A stretch of 33,147 nt of DNA from Modestobacter sp. DSM 44400 (GTDB lineage Bacteria; Actinomycetota; Actinomycetes; Mycobacteriales; Geodermatophilaceae), in assembly GCF_900107175.1 (NCBI RefSeq), contig NZ_FNOZ01000046.1, forward strand, positions 1-33,147. The letters are read 5' to 3'. The position numbers were made by a program, and so were the translations under genes. How positions within the stretch are numbered: the first letter of the stretch is position 1; the number at the start of each line of letters is the position of its first letter. Positions 1 through 8,486 of this stretch are shown here, in pieces. Below the pieces are notes generated by a model. That model was not told the origin of the DNA. It was given only the letters and a program-made list of their open reading frames with translations, and did no database searches.

Positions 1-324
1 GGCGACACCGGCGCGTTCCGGCTGCTGGCGGACAAGGCGTACTCCCATCCCAGTACGCGGGCGCACCTGCGGGCGAAGAAGATCGCTCACACGATTCCCG
101 AACGCAGCGACCAGATCGCACGCCGCAAGGCCAAGGGCTCGGCCGGTGGGCGACCACCGGCCTGCGATGCCGAGCTCTACAAGGACCGCAACACCGTCGA
201 ACGCGGGTTCGGCCGGCTCAAGCAGTGGCGCGCTATCGCCACCCGCTACGACAAATACGCCACCACCTACCTCGGCGGTGTCCTCCTCGGCTGCATGATC
301 ATCCATCACCGCGTCCGCAGTTAG
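1..324 (+). CDS. IS5-family transposase, C-terminal part (cut by window start)
   Basis: The open frame runs from base 1 to a TAG at 322-324 and gives 107 residues with no start inside the window. It reads ADKAYSHPSTRAHLRAKK near the start, a GGRPPACDAELYK segment, then NTVERGFGRLKQWRAIATRYDK. This is the C-terminal half of the RNase H-fold (DDE) domain of IS5-type transposases: the D of ADKAY fits the second catalytic Asp and the E of NTVERGFGRLK fits the catalytic Glu. The first Asp and the N-terminal DNA-binding part lie outside the window, so I cannot tell whether the enzyme is intact. Family assignment is from motif recognition; subgroup is not certain. Confidence 0.85.
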   Translation, partial: GDTGAFRLLADKAYSHPSTRAHLRAKKIAHTIPERSDQIARRKAKGSAGGRPPACDAELYKDRNTVERGFGRLKQWRAIATRYDKYATTYLGGVLLGCMIIHHRVRS

Positions 325-337
325 CAGACACGCTCTA
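1..337 (+). mobile_element. Right end of an IS5-type insertion sequence
   Basis: The transposase stop (322-324) is followed within about a dozen bases by AGACACGCTCTAG (327-339), which looks like an IS terminus plus target. CTAG at 335-338 fits the YTAR target preference known for part of the IS5 family. Immediately after it a different reading frame begins that has lost its 5' end. The exact boundary is inferred, because the left inverted repeat and left target copy are outside the window. Confidence 0.55.
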
Positions 338-357
338 GACCCCGCCGCCGGGCGCGC

Positions 358-1203
358 GTGCTGTTGCCCCTCGCCGCGCTGGTGGTCGCCGGTGGCTTCG
401 CCGTGCTGCACACGGTCACCGGCGACGGCCCGGCCGAACCTGCACCGGCGGCCGCCGTGCAGTACGACAGCAGCCGGCCCACCGCGGCTCCGCGCAGCGG
501 CTTCACCCAGTCGGCCGCCGTGCCGACGATCCAGCCTCCCGTCAGCAGCAGTCCCGCTGCGAGCACCTGCCCGTCAGCCGTGGGCACCGCTCCGGCGGCC
601 GGCCGATCCACCGTCGCCGCATCCCCGCCGGTGGCCGGCGTCCCGGCACCCGCGGAGACTCGCGAGCCGCCGGCTCCACAGACCGTCCCCGCACCGTTGA
701 CCGTGGCGGCAGCTCCGGCGGCCGAGAAGCCGGCCGGCACCGGCCCGCCGCCCGGTGACCCGCTCACCGACGCCACGGACGACGACTCGGGCGTCCCGAA
801 CCGAGGGGCCGACGGTGACGCGGGGGCTGGCGGGGACACCCCGCACGGCGACACCGGCCAGGACTCCGGCACCGCCGGCCAGGACCCCGGCGGCACCGCC
901 GGCGAGGACACCGGCGACGACAGCGGCCACGGCACCGCCACCGACTCCGGTGACGACCCCGGCACCGACCCCGGTGACGACCCCGGCACCGACCCCGGTG
1001 GGGACGACGGAGTCGAGCTCCCGATCGACCTCCCCCCGGACGGCGGCACGGGCGGCACGGGCCCCACCGGCGGCGACGGCAGCACATCCGGCGAGGACGC
1101 GGGCGGAGCGACCGGCACCGGTGCGACCACGCCGTCCGGCTCTCCCGACCCGACGTCCGACCCCGACAGCACCCCGGTCCTCGCCCCCGCCGGGCGCCAC
1201 TGA
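358..1203 (+). CDS. Proline/aspartate-rich membrane-anchored protein, probably 5'-truncated by the IS
   Basis: The nominal GTG start at 358 gives 281 residues, but there is no Shine-Dalgarno sequence upstream. The frame stays open back to the IS edge, where it encodes a basic stretch ([10 protein letters not shown]) directly before a hydrophobic segment ([16 protein letters not shown]). That is the usual layout of a cytoplasmic positive patch followed by one membrane anchor, so the true start was probably further upstream and was removed by the insertion. The rest is low-complexity and presumably extracytoplasmic: Pro/Ala/Ser/Thr-rich to about residue 135, then an acidic Gly/Asp/Thr-rich region with short repeats ([18 protein letters not shown]). 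I recognise no domain. Third-position GC supports the plus frame over the long antisense frame. It may be a dead fragment. Confidence 0.45.
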   Translation: MLLPLAALVVAGGFAVLHTVTGDGPAEPAPAAAVQYDSSRPTAAPRSGFTQSAAVPTIQPPVSSSPAASTCPSAVGTAPAAGRSTVAASPPVAGVPAPAETREPPAPQTVPAPLTVAAAPAAEKPAGTGPPPGDPLTDATDDDSGVPNRGADGDAGAGGDTPHGDTGQDSGTAGQDPGGTAGEDTGDDSGHGTATDSGDDPGTDPGDDPGTDPGGDDGVELPIDLPPDGGTGGTGPTGGDGSTSGEDAGGATGTGATTPSGSPDPTSDPDSTPVLAPAGRH

Positions 1204-1276
1204 GCCGGCGCCGGGAGCCATCTCACCCTCGCCGGCCCGCCCCCACCCGTCCGGTGGTGGGACCATCGGAAGTGCC

Positions 1277-2470
1277 ATGACTGCCCTGCCTCTCGTCTTC
1301 GACGCCCCGCGGCGCACCAAGCCGCCCCGCCACCTTGCCGACCTGACCCGCGAGGAGGCGCGCGCGGCCGTCGCTGAGCTCGGGCAGCCGGCCTTCCGTG
1401 CCGACCAGCTCGCCCGGCACTTCTACGCCGGGGTGGCCGACCCGGCGCTGATGACGGACCTGCCCGCCGCCGTCCGGGGCGACCTCACCGCCGCCCTGCT
1501 GCCGGGGCTGCTGACCCCGCTGCGGCACCAGTCAGCCGACGGCGGGCGCACCCGCAAGACCCTGTGGCGGCTGCACGACGGTGCGCTGGTGGAGAGCGTG
1601 CTGATGCGCTATCCCGAGCGGGCGACCGTGTGCATCTCCAGCCAGGCCGGCTGCGGGATGGCGTGCCCGTTCTGCGCCACCGGCCAGAGCGGCCTGACCC
1701 GCAACCTGTCCGCCGCCGAGATCATCGGCCAAGCGGTGGCCGCTGCGGCGGCGATGGCCAACGGCGAGATCCCCGGCGGCCCGGGCCGGCTGTCCAACGT
1801 GGTGTTCATGGGCATGGGCGAGCCGCTGGCCAACTACCCGCGGGTGCGCAAGACCCTCGAAGCGCTGCTCACGCCGGCTCCGCATGGGCTCGGGCTGTCA
1901 CAGCGCTCGGTGACCGTCTCGACCGTCGGCCTGGTGCCGGCGATCCGCAAGCTCACCGAGGAGGGTCTCAACGTCACCCTCGCGGTGAGCCTGCACGCCC
2001 CGGACGACGAGCTGCGCAACACCCTGGTGCCCATCAACACCCGCTGGAAGGTCGGCGAGGTGCTCGGTGCCGCCGACGACTACGCCCACCGCACCGGCCG
2101 GCGGTACTCGGTGGAGTACGCGCTGATCCGCGACGTCAACGACCAGCCCTTCCGTGCCGACCTCCTGGGAAAGCTGCTCTCCTCGCGGCTGGCGCACGTC
2201 AATCTGATCCCGCTCAACCCCACCCCGGGCAGCCCCTGGGACGCCAGCCCGCTGCCTGCGCAGCGGGAGTTCGTCGCCCGGCTGCGCGCCGCCGGTGTGC
2301 CGACGACGGTCCGCGACACCCGCGGCTCGGACATCGACGGCGCCTGCGGACAGCTGGCCGCCGCCGACCAGGTGGACGGCGTCCCGACCGTCGCGCTGCC
2401 GGCGCCTGGTCCCGGTGACCGGGGGACGCCCGGGTCGGTGTCGCTGGGCGCCGACCCCGACGAGGAGTGA
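1277..2470 (+). CDS. rlmN: 23S rRNA (adenine-2503-C2)/tRNA methyltransferase RlmN
   Basis: Radical-SAM enzyme that methylates C2 of A2503 in 23S rRNA, and in some bacteria A37 of tRNAs. The product is 397 residues. The frame is open far upstream, but the ATG at 1277 begins the recognisable family N-terminus ([29 protein letters not shown]). The CX3CX2C cluster that binds 4Fe-4S is C126, C130 and C133 in [15 protein letters not shown]119 (VCISSQ) and C357 (DIDGACGQL) match the two Cys that form the methyl-Cys/thioyl-radical pair in E. coli RlmN (C118, C355). GEP and the SAM-binding region follow ([11 protein letters not shown]). The stop overlaps the next gene's GTG by 4 bp. The catalytic set is complete, so activity is expected. 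Confidence 0.96.
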   Translation: MTALPLVFDAPRRTKPPRHLADLTREEARAAVAELGQPAFRADQLARHFYAGVADPALMTDLPAAVRGDLTAALLPGLLTPLRHQSADGGRTRKTLWRLHDGALVESVLMRYPERATVCISSQAGCGMACPFCATGQSGLTRNLSAAEIIGQAVAAAAAMANGEIPGGPGRLSNVVFMGMGEPLANYPRVRKTLEALLTPAPHGLGLSQRSVTVSTVGLVPAIRKLTEEGLNVTLAVSLHAPDDELRNTLVPINTRWKVGEVLGAADDYAHRTGRRYSVEYALIRDVNDQPFRADLLGKLLSSRLAHVNLIPLNPTPGSPWDASPLPAQREFVARLRAAGVPTTVRDTRGSDIDGACGQLAAADQVDGVPTVALPAPGPGDRGTPGSVSLGADPDEE

Positions 2471-3192
2471 CCCGGCCCGGCGGTGGGGCCGAGCAGGCCG
2501 AGGCGCACCCGCACACCCACGCCGACGTCTCAGGCGGCTGGCTGCGCGCGGCGGTCTTCGGCGCCATGGACGGACTGGTCACCAACACCGCCCTGGTCGC
2601 CGGCGTCAGCGGCGGCGGGGCGAGCGCGCACGCCGTCGTCCTCTCCGGGGTCGCCGGCCTGGTGGCCGGTGCGATCTCGATGGCGCTGGGTGAGTACACC
2701 TCGGTGAGCACCCAGAACGAGCAGCTCGACCTCGAGGTGGCCAAGGAGCGGCACGAGCTGGCCACCAACCCCGTCGGCGAGCAGCAGGAGCTGGCCGAGC
2801 TGTGGGAGGCCCGGGGTCTGGACGCCCCGCTGGCGCGCGCGGTGGCCGAGCAGCTCTCGCGGGACCCGGAGCAGGCCCTGCGGGTGCACGCGGTCAGCGA
2901 ACTCGGTCTGGATCCCGACGAGAAGCCATCGCCGATGACCGCAGCGGTCTCCTCGTTCCTGCTGTTCGCCGTCGGCGCGGTGATCCCGCTGTTGCCCTTC
3001 CTGCTCGGCGCGCCCGTGCTCTGGCTCGCGCTGCTGTGCGGCGGAGTCGGACTGGTCGCGGCCGGGGTGCTCTCCGCGCAGTTCACCCCGCGGCCGTGGT
3101 GGTCGGCGGCCCTGCGCCAGTTGCTCTTCGGTGCCGTGGCGGCCGGCGCGACGTACCTGATCGGCCTGGCGATCGGCGTCGGCGCCGCCTGA
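2467..3192 (+). CDS. VIT1/CCC1-type transporter (iron/manganese family)
   Basis: Integral membrane protein of 241 residues, starting at a GTG that overlaps the rlmN stop (GTGA) with a GAGG Shine-Dalgarno sequence just before it; translational coupling is likely. The N-terminus has alternating His (HPHTHAD). [22 protein letters not shown] and [22 protein letters not shown] are signatures of the VIT1/CCC1 family, whose members move Fe2+ or Mn2+ out of the cytosol. A charged helical middle section (about residues 75-150), which in plant VIT1 binds metal, is followed by three more hydrophobic segments to the C-terminus. The metal cannot be deduced. Downstream is a short convergent gap with a 6-bp GC stem (3232-3248). 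Confidence 0.88.
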   Translation: MTRPGGGAEQAEAHPHTHADVSGGWLRAAVFGAMDGLVTNTALVAGVSGGGASAHAVVLSGVAGLVAGAISMALGEYTSVSTQNEQLDLEVAKERHELATNPVGEQQELAELWEARGLDAPLARAVAEQLSRDPEQALRVHAVSELGLDPDEKPSPMTAAVSSFLLFAVGAVIPLLPFLLGAPVLWLALLCGGVGLVAAGVLSAQFTPRPWWSAALRQLLFGAVAAGATYLIGLAIGVGAA

Positions 3193-3255
3193 CGACCCCC
3201 TCCGGGAGCGGAGACGGGCCGTCGACCTCCAGCCGCCGGAGCGGCGGCCGAGGAG

Positions 3256-3576
3256 CTAGTTCTTGCGCCAGGCGTTCTTTCGCCGGCGGGCGTCCCACAG
3301 CATGATCACGACGATCCCCACGGCGAAGCCGACGAGGTAGATGTTCTCGACGTTGCCCTCGTGGTTCCCGAAGACCATCGCGATCAGGAAGATGGTCGGC
3401 AGCACCAGGAGGAAGCGGCCGCCCTTGCCCATCTCGTGGTGCCAGCCCCAGTCCTCGGGGCGCTCGTGCTCGATCGGCGTCGACCCCGCCCGCACGATCC
3501 CCTCTTCGCGGTTGGACTGCTCGATCACCCGCGCGCTGGTCTGGTGGCCCTGTCCACGGCCGGTGTGCTCACTCAC
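3256..3576 (-). CDS. DUF2631 family small membrane protein
   Basis: The predicted product is 106 residues from GTG at 3574-3576, preceded on the minus strand by GAGGAA at good spacing. The longer open frame upstream of that start has no support. After a polar N-terminus come IEHERPEDWGWHHEMGK and two hydrophobic segments (FLLVLPTIFLIAMVFG; NIYLVGFAVGIVVIMLW), then a basic tail (DARRRKNAWRKN). This is the actinobacterial DUF2631 pattern; a member sits in the same chromosomal neighbourhood in Mycobacterium. Function is unknown. It is divergent from dxr and convergent with the VIT-type gene. Confidence 0.85.
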   Translation of the reverse strand: MSEHTGRGQGHQTSARVIEQSNREEGIVRAGSTPIEHERPEDWGWHHEMGKGGRFLLVLPTIFLIAMVFGNHEGNVENIYLVGFAVGIVVIMLWDARRRKNAWRKN

Positions 3577-3632
3577 TTGGCTTCCTCGCTGGCGCTCGTC
3601 GGCCGCGTTCGCGGCACTGCGGTGCTGACTGG

Positions 3633-3681
3633 TGAACTCGCACGCTCGTTCGGCCTGCTGAACTCGCACGCTCGTTCGGCC
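3633..3681. repeat. Two 23-bp direct repeats in the divergent DUF2631/dxr intergenic region
   Basis: An identical 23-bp unit occurs at 3633-3655 and 3659-3681, separated by TGC (period 26, about two and a half helical turns). It begins TGAACTCGCACGC and ends TCGTTCGGCC. It lies in the 179-bp gap between the starts of DUF2631 (3576) and dxr (3756), so it could be a tandem operator for one or both genes. It could equally be a dispersed genomic repeat duplicated locally. Confidence 0.6.
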
Positions 3682-3755
3682 CGAATGATGCCAGGCCCAC
3701 CGCGCGGCCACCCGGCGACCGGCGGGCGCGGTGCCGGTGTTGACAGGATGGGCAG

Positions 3756-4952
3756 GTGGACGAGCCGCGGAAGGTCACCGTGCTGGGGTCGACCGGGTCG
3801 ATCGGCCGCCAGGCGATCGCCGTCGCGCGGCAGAACCCCGGCCGGCTGGAGATCACCGGGCTGGCCGCCGGTGGTGGGGACGTCGCCCTGCTGGCCGAGC
3901 AGGCGCTGTCCCTCGGGGTCCGCACGGTCGCCGTCGCCCGAGCCACCGCAGCTCAGGACCTGCAGCTGGCCTTCTACGCCTCGGCGCAGCAGCGTGGCTG
4001 GGCGCAGGGGCGGTACGCGCTGCCGGAGATCCTGGCCGGGCCGCGGGCCGCCGAAGAGCTGGCCGCCCGCCCTGCCGACGTCGTCCTCAACGGGATCAGC
4101 GGCTCCATCGGACTGCGGCCGACGCTGTCGGCCCTGCGGGCCGGGCGCACGGTGGCGCTGGCGAACAAGGAGTCCCTCGTCGCCGGCGGCGACCTGGTCA
4201 CCGCCCTCGCCGCGCCCGGCCAACTGGTGCCGGTCGACTCCGAGCACTCGGCCCTGGCGCAGTGCCTGCGTGGTGGTGCCCGCGGTGAGGTCGCCCGGCT
4301 GGTGCTCACCGCCAGCGGGGGACCGTTCCGCGGCCGCAGCGCCGCCGGGCTGGCCGACGTCACCCCCGAGCAGGCCCTGGCCCACCCCACCTGGGACATG
4401 GGACCAGTGGTGACCATCAACTCCGCGACACTGGTGAACAAGGGCCTGGAGCTCATCGAGGCACACCTGCTCTTCGACGTCCCGTACGCCGACATCGATG
4501 TGGTCGTGCACCCGCAGTCGATCGTCCACTCGATGGTCACCTTCACCGACGGCGCGACCATCGCCCAGGCCAGCCCGCCGGACATGCGGCTGCCCATCGC
4601 CCTGGCGCTGGCCTGGCCCGACCGGCTGCCCGACGTCCAGCCGGCCCTGGACTGGTCGACCGCCAGCACCTGGGAGTTCGCGCCGCTGGACTCCGCGGCG
4701 TTCCCCGCGGTGCGACTGGCCCGGCAGGCGGGGGAGGCCGGTGGCGTCGTCCCGGCGCTGTACAACGCAGCCAACGAGGAGGCGGTGGCGGCGTTCACCG
4801 CCGGACACCTGTCGTTCCCAGCCATCGTGCAGGTCATCGCGGGTACCCTCGACGCCGCGCCGGACCTCGGCGCACCCAGCTGCGTCGAGGACGTGCTGGC
4901 TGCGGAGAAGTGGGCCCGGGAGCACGCCCGCGCCGCGATCGCCGGAGGCTGA
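3756..4952 (+). CDS. dxr: 1-deoxy-D-xylulose 5-phosphate reductoisomerase (IspC/Dxr)
   Basis: Second step of the MEP pathway: rearranges and reduces DXP to 2-C-methyl-D-erythritol 4-phosphate using NADPH and a divalent metal. The product is 398 residues, starting at a GTG a few bases after GGATGGGCAGG. NADPH-binding motif [14 protein letters not shown] is at residues 7-20. [49 protein letters not shown] and [10 protein letters not shown] are in family order and carry the metal and substrate ligands (the D and E of VDSEHS). Length is normal. It heads a block with the site-2 protease and ispG, the usual actinobacterial order; ispG is a later step of the same pathway. Confidence 0.97.
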   Translation: MDEPRKVTVLGSTGSIGRQAIAVARQNPGRLEITGLAAGGGDVALLAEQALSLGVRTVAVARATAAQDLQLAFYASAQQRGWAQGRYALPEILAGPRAAEELAARPADVVLNGISGSIGLRPTLSALRAGRTVALANKESLVAGGDLVTALAAPGQLVPVDSEHSALAQCLRGGARGEVARLVLTASGGPFRGRSAAGLADVTPEQALAHPTWDMGPVVTINSATLVNKGLELIEAHLLFDVPYADIDVVVHPQSIVHSMVTFTDGATIAQASPPDMRLPIALALAWPDRLPDVQPALDWSTASTWEFAPLDSAAFPAVRLARQAGEAGGVVPALYNAANEEAVAAFTAGHLSFPAIVQVIAGTLDAAPDLGAPSCVEDVLAAEKWAREHARAAIAGG

Positions 4953-4956
4953 ACTG
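4944..4956 (+). promoter_or_regulatory. GGAGG ribosome-binding site pointing to a CTG start for the site-2 protease
   Basis: GGAGG at 4944-4948 overlaps the end of dxr, and the 5-nt spacer ends exactly at CTG 4954-4956. No standard start codon is available near this position in the protease frame, so the spacing decides the start. Confidence 0.6.
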
Positions 4957-6324
4957 AGCGGGATTCTGCTGACCGTCCTGGGGATCGTCGCCTTCGCCGC
5001 GGGGCTGATGTTCTCCATCGGCTTCCACGAGGCCGGTCACTTCTTCTGGGCCCGCAGGTTCGGCATGCGGGTGCCGCAGTTCTTCGTCGGCTTCGGTCCC
5101 ACCGTGTGGTCCCGCCGGCGGGGGGAGACCGAGTACGGCTTCAAGGCCGTTCCGCTGGGCGGCTACATCCGCATCGTCGGCATGATCCCGCCCGCCGAGG
5201 AGGGCGAGAGCAAGCGCGCCACCCGGATGCGCAGTTTCATTGCCGAGGTCCGCGGCGCCGCGCTCAACGACGTGCTCCCCACCGACGGCGACCGGGTCTT
5301 CTACAAGAAGCCCTGGTGGCAGCGGGTGATCGTGATGTTCGCCGGGCCGTTCCACAACCTGGTGCTCGCCGTCGTGTTCTTCACCGTCGTCCTGGTCGGC
5401 TTCGGCGTCCCCGAGTCGACGACGACCATCGCCGCGGTCCCCGCCTGCGTGCTCCCCGCCGGCGCGGCCAGCGCCACCGCCCCCGACCCGTGCTCGGTGC
5501 CGATCACCTCCGACGGCGCGTTGTGCGAGGTCGGCGCCGCCGGGTGTGCGCTGCCACCCGCGAGCCCCGCCTCCCGGGCAGGGCTCGCGGCAGGCGACAC
5601 CATCCTGGCCGTCGACGGCCGGCGCGTCTCCTCGGAGACCGACGTCGGCTGGACCCAGGTGCAGCGCGCCATCCGCGGCAGCATCGACACCGACGTCGTG
5701 CTCACCATCGAACGGGACGGTGAACGGCGGCAGCTGACGGTCACCCCGATCGAGAACCGCGTCTACACCGACGCGACCGGCGACCAGACCATGAGGGTCG
5801 GCTACGTCGGCGTGAGCCCCGCGCAGGCCTACGTCCGGCAGTCGGTCACCGCGGTGCCGGCCTTCCTCGGCGACACCATCGGCCGGTCGGTGGACAAGCT
5901 GGTGCAGATGCCGCAGCGGGTGCCGGCGCTGTTCGGTGCGGCGTTCCTCGGCGACGAGCGGGACCCCAACGGGCCGATCGGTGTCGTGGGCGTCAGCCGG
6001 ATCTCCGGGGAGGTGTTTGCCTTCGACGACTTCACCGTCACCGAGAAGATCAGCTACTTCTTCCAGCTGCTGGCCGGGGTGAACCTGGTGCTCTTCCTGT
6101 TCAACCTGCTGCCGATCTACCCGCTGGACGGCGGCCACGTCGCGGGTGCGCTCTACGAGAAGGTTCGGTCCTCCGTCGCCCGGGTGCGCGGGCGACCCGA
6201 CCCAGGCCCGTTCGACATCGCCCGGCTCATGCCGGTGGCCTACGTCGTCGCCGGGTTGTTCCTCGCTCTGTCCGGGCTGCTGTTCGTCGCCGACATCGTC
6301 AACCCGATCACGCTCTCGCAGTAG
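4954..6324 (+). CDS. rseP: Site-2 (RIP) membrane zinc metalloprotease, RseP/Rip1 type
   Basis: Intramembrane protease expected to cut anti-sigma factors or other membrane proteins after a first cut. HEAGH at residues 25-29 is the zinc motif inside TM1 and LDGG (D392) in NLLPIYPLDGGH supplies the third ligand. One PDZ domain (about 195-280, ASRAGLAAGDTILAVDGRRV) lies between TM2 and the last TMs. The start is inferred: there is no ATG, GTG or TTG in frame for over 30 codons upstream, and the first ATG (5008) would cut away half of TM1. CTG at 4954, 5 nt after a perfect GGAGG (4944-4948), gives SGILLTVLGIVAFAAGLMFS as a complete TM1. Product is 456 residues. An unusual loop before the PDZ has four Cys (165, 180, 191, 198). 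Confidence 0.93.
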   Translation: MSGILLTVLGIVAFAAGLMFSIGFHEAGHFFWARRFGMRVPQFFVGFGPTVWSRRRGETEYGFKAVPLGGYIRIVGMIPPAEEGESKRATRMRSFIAEVRGAALNDVLPTDGDRVFYKKPWWQRVIVMFAGPFHNLVLAVVFFTVVLVGFGVPESTTTIAAVPACVLPAGAASATAPDPCSVPITSDGALCEVGAAGCALPPASPASRAGLAAGDTILAVDGRRVSSETDVGWTQVQRAIRGSIDTDVVLTIERDGERRQLTVTPIENRVYTDATGDQTMRVGYVGVSPAQAYVRQSVTAVPAFLGDTIGRSVDKLVQMPQRVPALFGAAFLGDERDPNGPIGVVGVSRISGEVFAFDDFTVTEKISYFFQLLAGVNLVLFLFNLLPIYPLDGGHVAGALYEKVRSSVARVRGRPDPGPFDIARLMPVAYVVAGLFLALSGLLFVADIVNPITLSQ

Positions 6325-6368
6325 GAGACGCGTCGCCGTGACCGCAGTAGGAGACTGGTAGCCGTGAC
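6317..6368 (+). repeat. Imperfect 26-bp tandem duplication of the translation-initiation region before ispG
   Basis: Copy 1 is 6317-6342 and copy 2 is 6343-6368. They share the first 13 bases (CGCAGTAGGAGAC) and the last 8 (GCCGTGAC), with three mismatches between. Each copy carries a TAGGAG Shine-Dalgarno-like sequence and a GTG. Copy 1 also contains the protease stop codon (TAG 6322-6324); the GTG of copy 2 is the ispG start. Confidence 0.8.
6338..6361 (+). CDS. Possible 7-codon minicistron (MTAVGDW) ahead of ispG
   Basis: The GTG of the first repeat copy opens a 7-codon frame ending in TAG at 6359-6361, two bases before the ispG GTG and out of frame with it. It has its own TAGGAG at suitable spacing. 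If translated it would load or reinitiate ribosomes at ispG; it may instead be a neutral by-product of the duplication. No peptide function is claimed. Confidence 0.3.
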   Translation: MTAVGDW

Positions 6369-7518
6369 CGTCTCGTTGGGCCTGCCCGCCCTGCCGCCGC
6401 CCGTCCTCGCCCCGCGCCGCAAGACCCGCCAGCTGGACGTGGGCGGCGTCGGCGTCGGCAGTGACTCCCCGGTCAGCGTCCAGTCGATGTGCACCACCAA
6501 GACCGCCGACGTCAACGCCACGCTTCAGCAGATCGCCGAGCTCACCGCGGCGGGCTGCCAGATCGTCCGGGTTGCCGTGCCCGACACCGACGACGCCGAC
6601 GCGCTCGCCGAGATCGCCCGGCACTCCCAGATCCCGGTGATCGCCGACATCCACTTCCAGCCGCGCTACGTCTTCGCCGCCATCGAGGCCGGCTGCGCCG
6701 CCGTTCGGGTCAACCCGGGCAACATCAAGAAGTTCGACGACAAGGTCGGCGACATCGCCCGCGCCGCCAAGGACCACGGCACCCCGATCCGGATCGGCGT
6801 GAACGCCGGGTCGCTGGACAAGCGGCTGCTGGCCAAGTACGGCAAGGCCACCCCCGAGGCGCTGGTGGAGTCCGCGCTGTGGGAGTGCTCGCTGTTCGAG
6901 GAGCACGACTTCCGCGACATCAAGATCTCGGTGAAGCACAACGACCCGGTCGTCATGGTGCGGGCCTACGAACTGCTGGCCGCCCAGTGCGACTACCCCC
7001 TGCACCTGGGCGTCACCGAGGCGGGGCCCGCGTTCCAGGGCACGATCAAGTCCGCGGTGGCCTTCGGTGCGCTGCTGTCCCAGGGCATCGGCGACACCAT
7101 CCGGGTCTCCCTGTCGGCTCCGCCGGTGGAGGAGGTCAAGGTCGGCAACCAGATCCTGGAGTCCCTCAACCTGCGCCAGCGCGGCCTGGAGATCGTCAGC
7201 TGCCCGTCCTGCGGGCGCGCGCAGGTCGACGTCTACAAGCTCGCCAACGAGGTGACCGCCGGCCTGGAGGGCATGGAGGTCCCGCTGCGGGTGGCCGTGA
7301 TGGGCTGTGTGGTGAACGGCCCGGGGGAAGCCCGTGAGGCCGACCTCGGCGTCGCCTCGGGCAACGGCAAGGGCCAGATCTTCGTCAAGGGCGAGGTGGT
7401 CAAGACCGTGCCCGAGTCGATGATCGTCGAGACCCTCATCGAGGAGGCCATGCGGATCGCCGAGGCGCAGGTCGCCGCCGGCACCCCCTCAGGTCCGCCG
7501 GTCGTCACCGTCGCCTGA
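6364..7518 (+). CDS. ispG: 4-hydroxy-3-methylbut-2-en-1-yl diphosphate synthase (IspG/GcpE)
   Basis: Penultimate step of the MEP pathway: reductive conversion of MEcPP to HMBPP by a 4Fe-4S enzyme using ferredoxin or flavodoxin electrons. The product is 384 residues from GTG at 6364 with TAGGAG upstream. The TIM-barrel part includes [10 protein letters not shown] and [10 protein letters not shown]. The C-terminal cluster domain has C280 and C283 ([11 protein letters not shown]), C315 ([12 protein letters not shown]) and E322, matching the three Cys and one Glu ligands known for IspG. It follows the site-2 protease at 39 bp and shares its transcription direction with dxr. All key residues are present. 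Confidence 0.97.
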   Translation: MTVSLGLPALPPPVLAPRRKTRQLDVGGVGVGSDSPVSVQSMCTTKTADVNATLQQIAELTAAGCQIVRVAVPDTDDADALAEIARHSQIPVIADIHFQPRYVFAAIEAGCAAVRVNPGNIKKFDDKVGDIARAAKDHGTPIRIGVNAGSLDKRLLAKYGKATPEALVESALWECSLFEEHDFRDIKISVKHNDPVVMVRAYELLAAQCDYPLHLGVTEAGPAFQGTIKSAVAFGALLSQGIGDTIRVSLSAPPVEEVKVGNQILESLNLRQRGLEIVSCPSCGRAQVDVYKLANEVTAGLEGMEVPLRVAVMGCVVNGPGEAREADLGVASGNGKGQIFVKGEVVKTVPESMIVETLIEEAMRIAEAQVAAGTPSGPPVVTVA

Positions 7519-7558
7519 GCCTGGCGCGGGGGACACCGGAACCGGACGGGGGAACGAC

Positions 7559-8410
7559 GTGCTGCGCACCGCATCGGCGCGCGTCCTCGACGAGGACGAC
7601 GAGGGCGCCGTCCGTGCCCTGCTGGCCACCGACCCGGTCGCTGCCTGCATGCTCGCCGGCCGTATCGAGGTGCACGGCACCGCGGCCTCGACCCTCGGCG
7701 CACCGCTTTGGGGTCTGCACTCCGGGCGCCAGCTGGACGCCGTCTGCCTGGCCGGGGCCAACCTGATCCCCTTCGCCCGTCCCGGCGCCGAGCGCGCGGC
7801 CGCCGGCGCCTTCGCCGACCGGGCCCGCCGGGCCGGGCGGCGGTGCTCGACGATCGTCGGTCCCGCCGGGTCGGTCCTGCCGCTGTGGGAACTGCTGGCC
7901 CCGGTCTGGGGCGCCGCCCGCGACGTGCGCCCCAGCCAGCCACTGCTGGCCATCTCCGGCCCGCCGACGGTGCCCGCGGAACCGCGGGTCCGCCCGGTGC
8001 GCACCGACCAGCTGCCGACCCTGCTGCCGGCGGCGATCGCCATGTTCACCGAGGAGGTGGGGGTCAGCCCGCTGCGGGTGGACGGCGGCGCCGGCTACCG
8101 GGCCCGGGTGGCCGACATGGTGCGCGCCGGTCAGTCGCTGGCCTGGATCGAGGGCGACGAGGTGCTGTTCAAGGCCGACATCGGCGCGGTCTCCCGGGAC
8201 GCCTGCCAGGTGCAGGGCGTCTGGGTGGCCCCCCGGTACCGCGGCCAGGGGATCGGCCAGCGCGGCACGGCGGCGGTGGTGGAGTACGCCCGGACGGCGG
8301 TCGCCCCGGTGGTCAGCCTCTACGTCAACGACTTCAACAGCCCGGCGCGCGCCGCCTACGCCCGGGTCGGCTTCACCCGGGTGGGCACGTACGCCTCCGT
8401 GCTCTTCTGA
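7559..8410 (+). CDS. GNAT N-acetyltransferase with N-terminal DUF4081-like domain
   Basis: The product is 283 residues from GTG at 7559, preceded by GGGGGA. The N-terminal half (about 1-145) resembles the DUF4081-type domain found fused to acetyltransferases at this locus in actinobacteria. The C-terminal half is a GNAT fold: VQGVWVAPRYRGQGIG holds the acetyl-CoA pyrophosphate loop (RGQGIG, residues 228-233), and LYVNDFNSPARAAYARVGF is the typical motif B/C end. The counterpart in M. tuberculosis is the acetyltransferase gene next to gcpE. Substrate is unknown. It lies 40 bp after ispG and is likely co-transcribed. Confidence 0.88.
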   Translation: MLRTASARVLDEDDEGAVRALLATDPVAACMLAGRIEVHGTAASTLGAPLWGLHSGRQLDAVCLAGANLIPFARPGAERAAAGAFADRARRAGRRCSTIVGPAGSVLPLWELLAPVWGAARDVRPSQPLLAISGPPTVPAEPRVRPVRTDQLPTLLPAAIAMFTEEVGVSPLRVDGGAGYRARVADMVRAGQSLAWIEGDEVLFKADIGAVSRDACQVQGVWVAPRYRGQGIGQRGTAAVVEYARTAVAPVVSLYVNDFNSPARAAYARVGFTRVGTYASVLF

Positions 8411-8486
8411 CCCACCGGCCCCGGTCGTCCCACCCGCGCGGGAGGGTCCGCCCGGTCGTCTCCCGCGGTCTGCGAAGCTCGGGGAC

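Noticed and set aside
321-1226. A 301-codon minus-strand open frame opposite the Pro/Asp-rich gene
   Set aside because: It is Pro/Ser/Val-rich low complexity and starts at the end of the plus-strand gene. The plus frame has the membrane anchor and better third-position GC.
3740-3745. A perfect TTGACA before dxr
   Set aside because: It is only 11 bases before the GTG start, leaving no room for a -10 and start site upstream of the coding region.
4834-7005. A 723-codon minus-strand open frame across the site-2 protease and ispG
   Set aside because: It is the reverse frame of two conserved genes, with no domain and no ribosome-binding site.
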